From CAZQLW01 sp964639875 (lineage in GTDB: Archaea > Nanobdellota > Nanobdellia > Woesearchaeales > GW2011-AR9): a stretch of 11,811 nucleotides of DNA. Below are positions 11,676 through 11,811 of this stretch, piece by piece. Both the position numbers and the translations under genes were made by a program. The number at the start of each line of letters is the position of its first letter. Within the stretch, counting starts at the first letter, position 1. The DNA lies in the NCBI GenBank assembly GCA_964639875.1, contig CAZXEM010000032.1, positions 1 to 11,811 on the forward strand. The letters are read 5' to 3'. The notes beneath the pieces were generated by a model. That model saw only the letters and a list, made by a program, of their open reading frames with translations. It was not told where the DNA came from and did no database searches.

Positions 11676-11722
11676 ATCCTGTCCTTTAGTAGGTTCGGGA
11701 GTTCAAATCTCCTCCCCCGCAC

Positions 11723-11730
11723 TTTTTTTT
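11723..11730 (+). terminator. T8 terminator of tRNA-Leu
   Basis: Eight T one base after the discriminator, the same arrangement as for tRNA-Arg. The remaining 81 bases to the window end are AT-rich and hold nothing I can identify. Confidence 0.7.
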
Positions 11731-11811
11731 CATTTTTTAGAAAAATAAAAATTAAATTTTCTGAAATAATGATTTAAGATAAATGGAAAGATTTAATACC
11801 TTAATTATTCT

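Larger units (their letters stand above)
11540..11721 (+). tRNA. tRNA-Leu(UAA) with three introns
   Basis: Removing 11548-11578, 11604-11625 and 11633-11675 leaves an 86-base class II tRNA. The acceptor GCGGGGG (11540-11546) pairs with CCCCCGC (11714-11720), then A73; no CCA is encoded. After U8-A9, the D arm GCA/TGC encloses AGTCTGGTCAA, typical of archaeal tRNA-Leu. The anticodon stem CAGG+A (11600-11603 and 11626) pairs with TCCTG (11677-11681), around the loop CTTAAGA with anticodon TAA (11629-11631). The variable arm of 15 bases has a CCT/AGG stem. The T stem GGGAG/CTCCT (one G-U) encloses TTCAAAT. Every exon junction falls where the cloverleaf requires. Confidence 0.93.

Noticed and set aside
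11501..11721. Circularly permuted or split tRNA, suggested by TACTA upstream of the acceptor matching TAGTA in the 3' part
   Set aside because: A contiguous class II tRNA-Leu assembles in normal order from four exons with correct lengths, so permutation is unnecessary. The upstream match is treated as leader complementarity.
1..11811. CRISPR array, insertion sequence or rRNA
   Set aside because: No spaced direct repeats, transposase motifs, terminal inverted repeats or rRNA-like stretches were seen.

Overview
This AT-rich window most likely comes from a small-genome archaeon, probably of the DPANN group (Woesearchaeota/Pacearchaeota-like). The lineage is inferred from gene content, not from a marker tree. 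Archaeal features seen directly are an LSm (SmAP)-eL37 gene pair, a translin-family protein, tRNA genes without an encoded CCA that carry bulge-helix-bulge (BHB) introns, and TATA boxes about 26-30 bases ahead of start codons (leaderless genes) beside genes with Shine-Dalgarno (SD) sites.

Layout. (1) 1-426 (+): 3' end of a highly charged coiled-coil gene. (2) 433-4763 (-): a tightly packed four-gene operon in the order S-adenosylhomocysteine hydrolase, nitroreductase-family flavoprotein, PfkB/adenosine kinase, and an MTA phosphorylase fused to adenine phosphoribosyltransferase (APRT). The last gene is broken by a one-base frameshift inside the APRT domain. Together these enzymes would recycle both nucleoside by-products of S-adenosylmethionine (SAH and MTA) to AMP. 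(3) 4887-5038 (+): tRNA-Arg(CCU) with two introns. (4) 5118-5786 (+): a secreted or lipid-anchored protein built from eight cysteine-paired units with a 26-residue period. (5) 5830-6256 (-): LSm and eL37. (6) 6434-8862 (+): an unknown protein, a translin-family protein, a small Cys protein, a metallophosphoesterase and an unknown protein. (7) 8865-9242 (-): an unknown protein. (8) 9322-10652 (+): a U32-family protein of the tRNA-hydroxylase type followed by a 42-residue zinc ribbon. (9) 10858-11463 (+): a free-standing LAGLIDADG endonuclease. (10) 11540-11721 (+): tRNA-Leu(UAA) interrupted by three introns.

The most striking content is the pair of multi-intron tRNA genes: five introns in two tRNAs, three of them away from the usual 37/38 site. 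The tRNA-Leu leader is complementary to two parts of its own transcript. Next in interest are the MTAP-APRT fusion within a complete adenine salvage operon and the 26-residue cysteine repeat protein.
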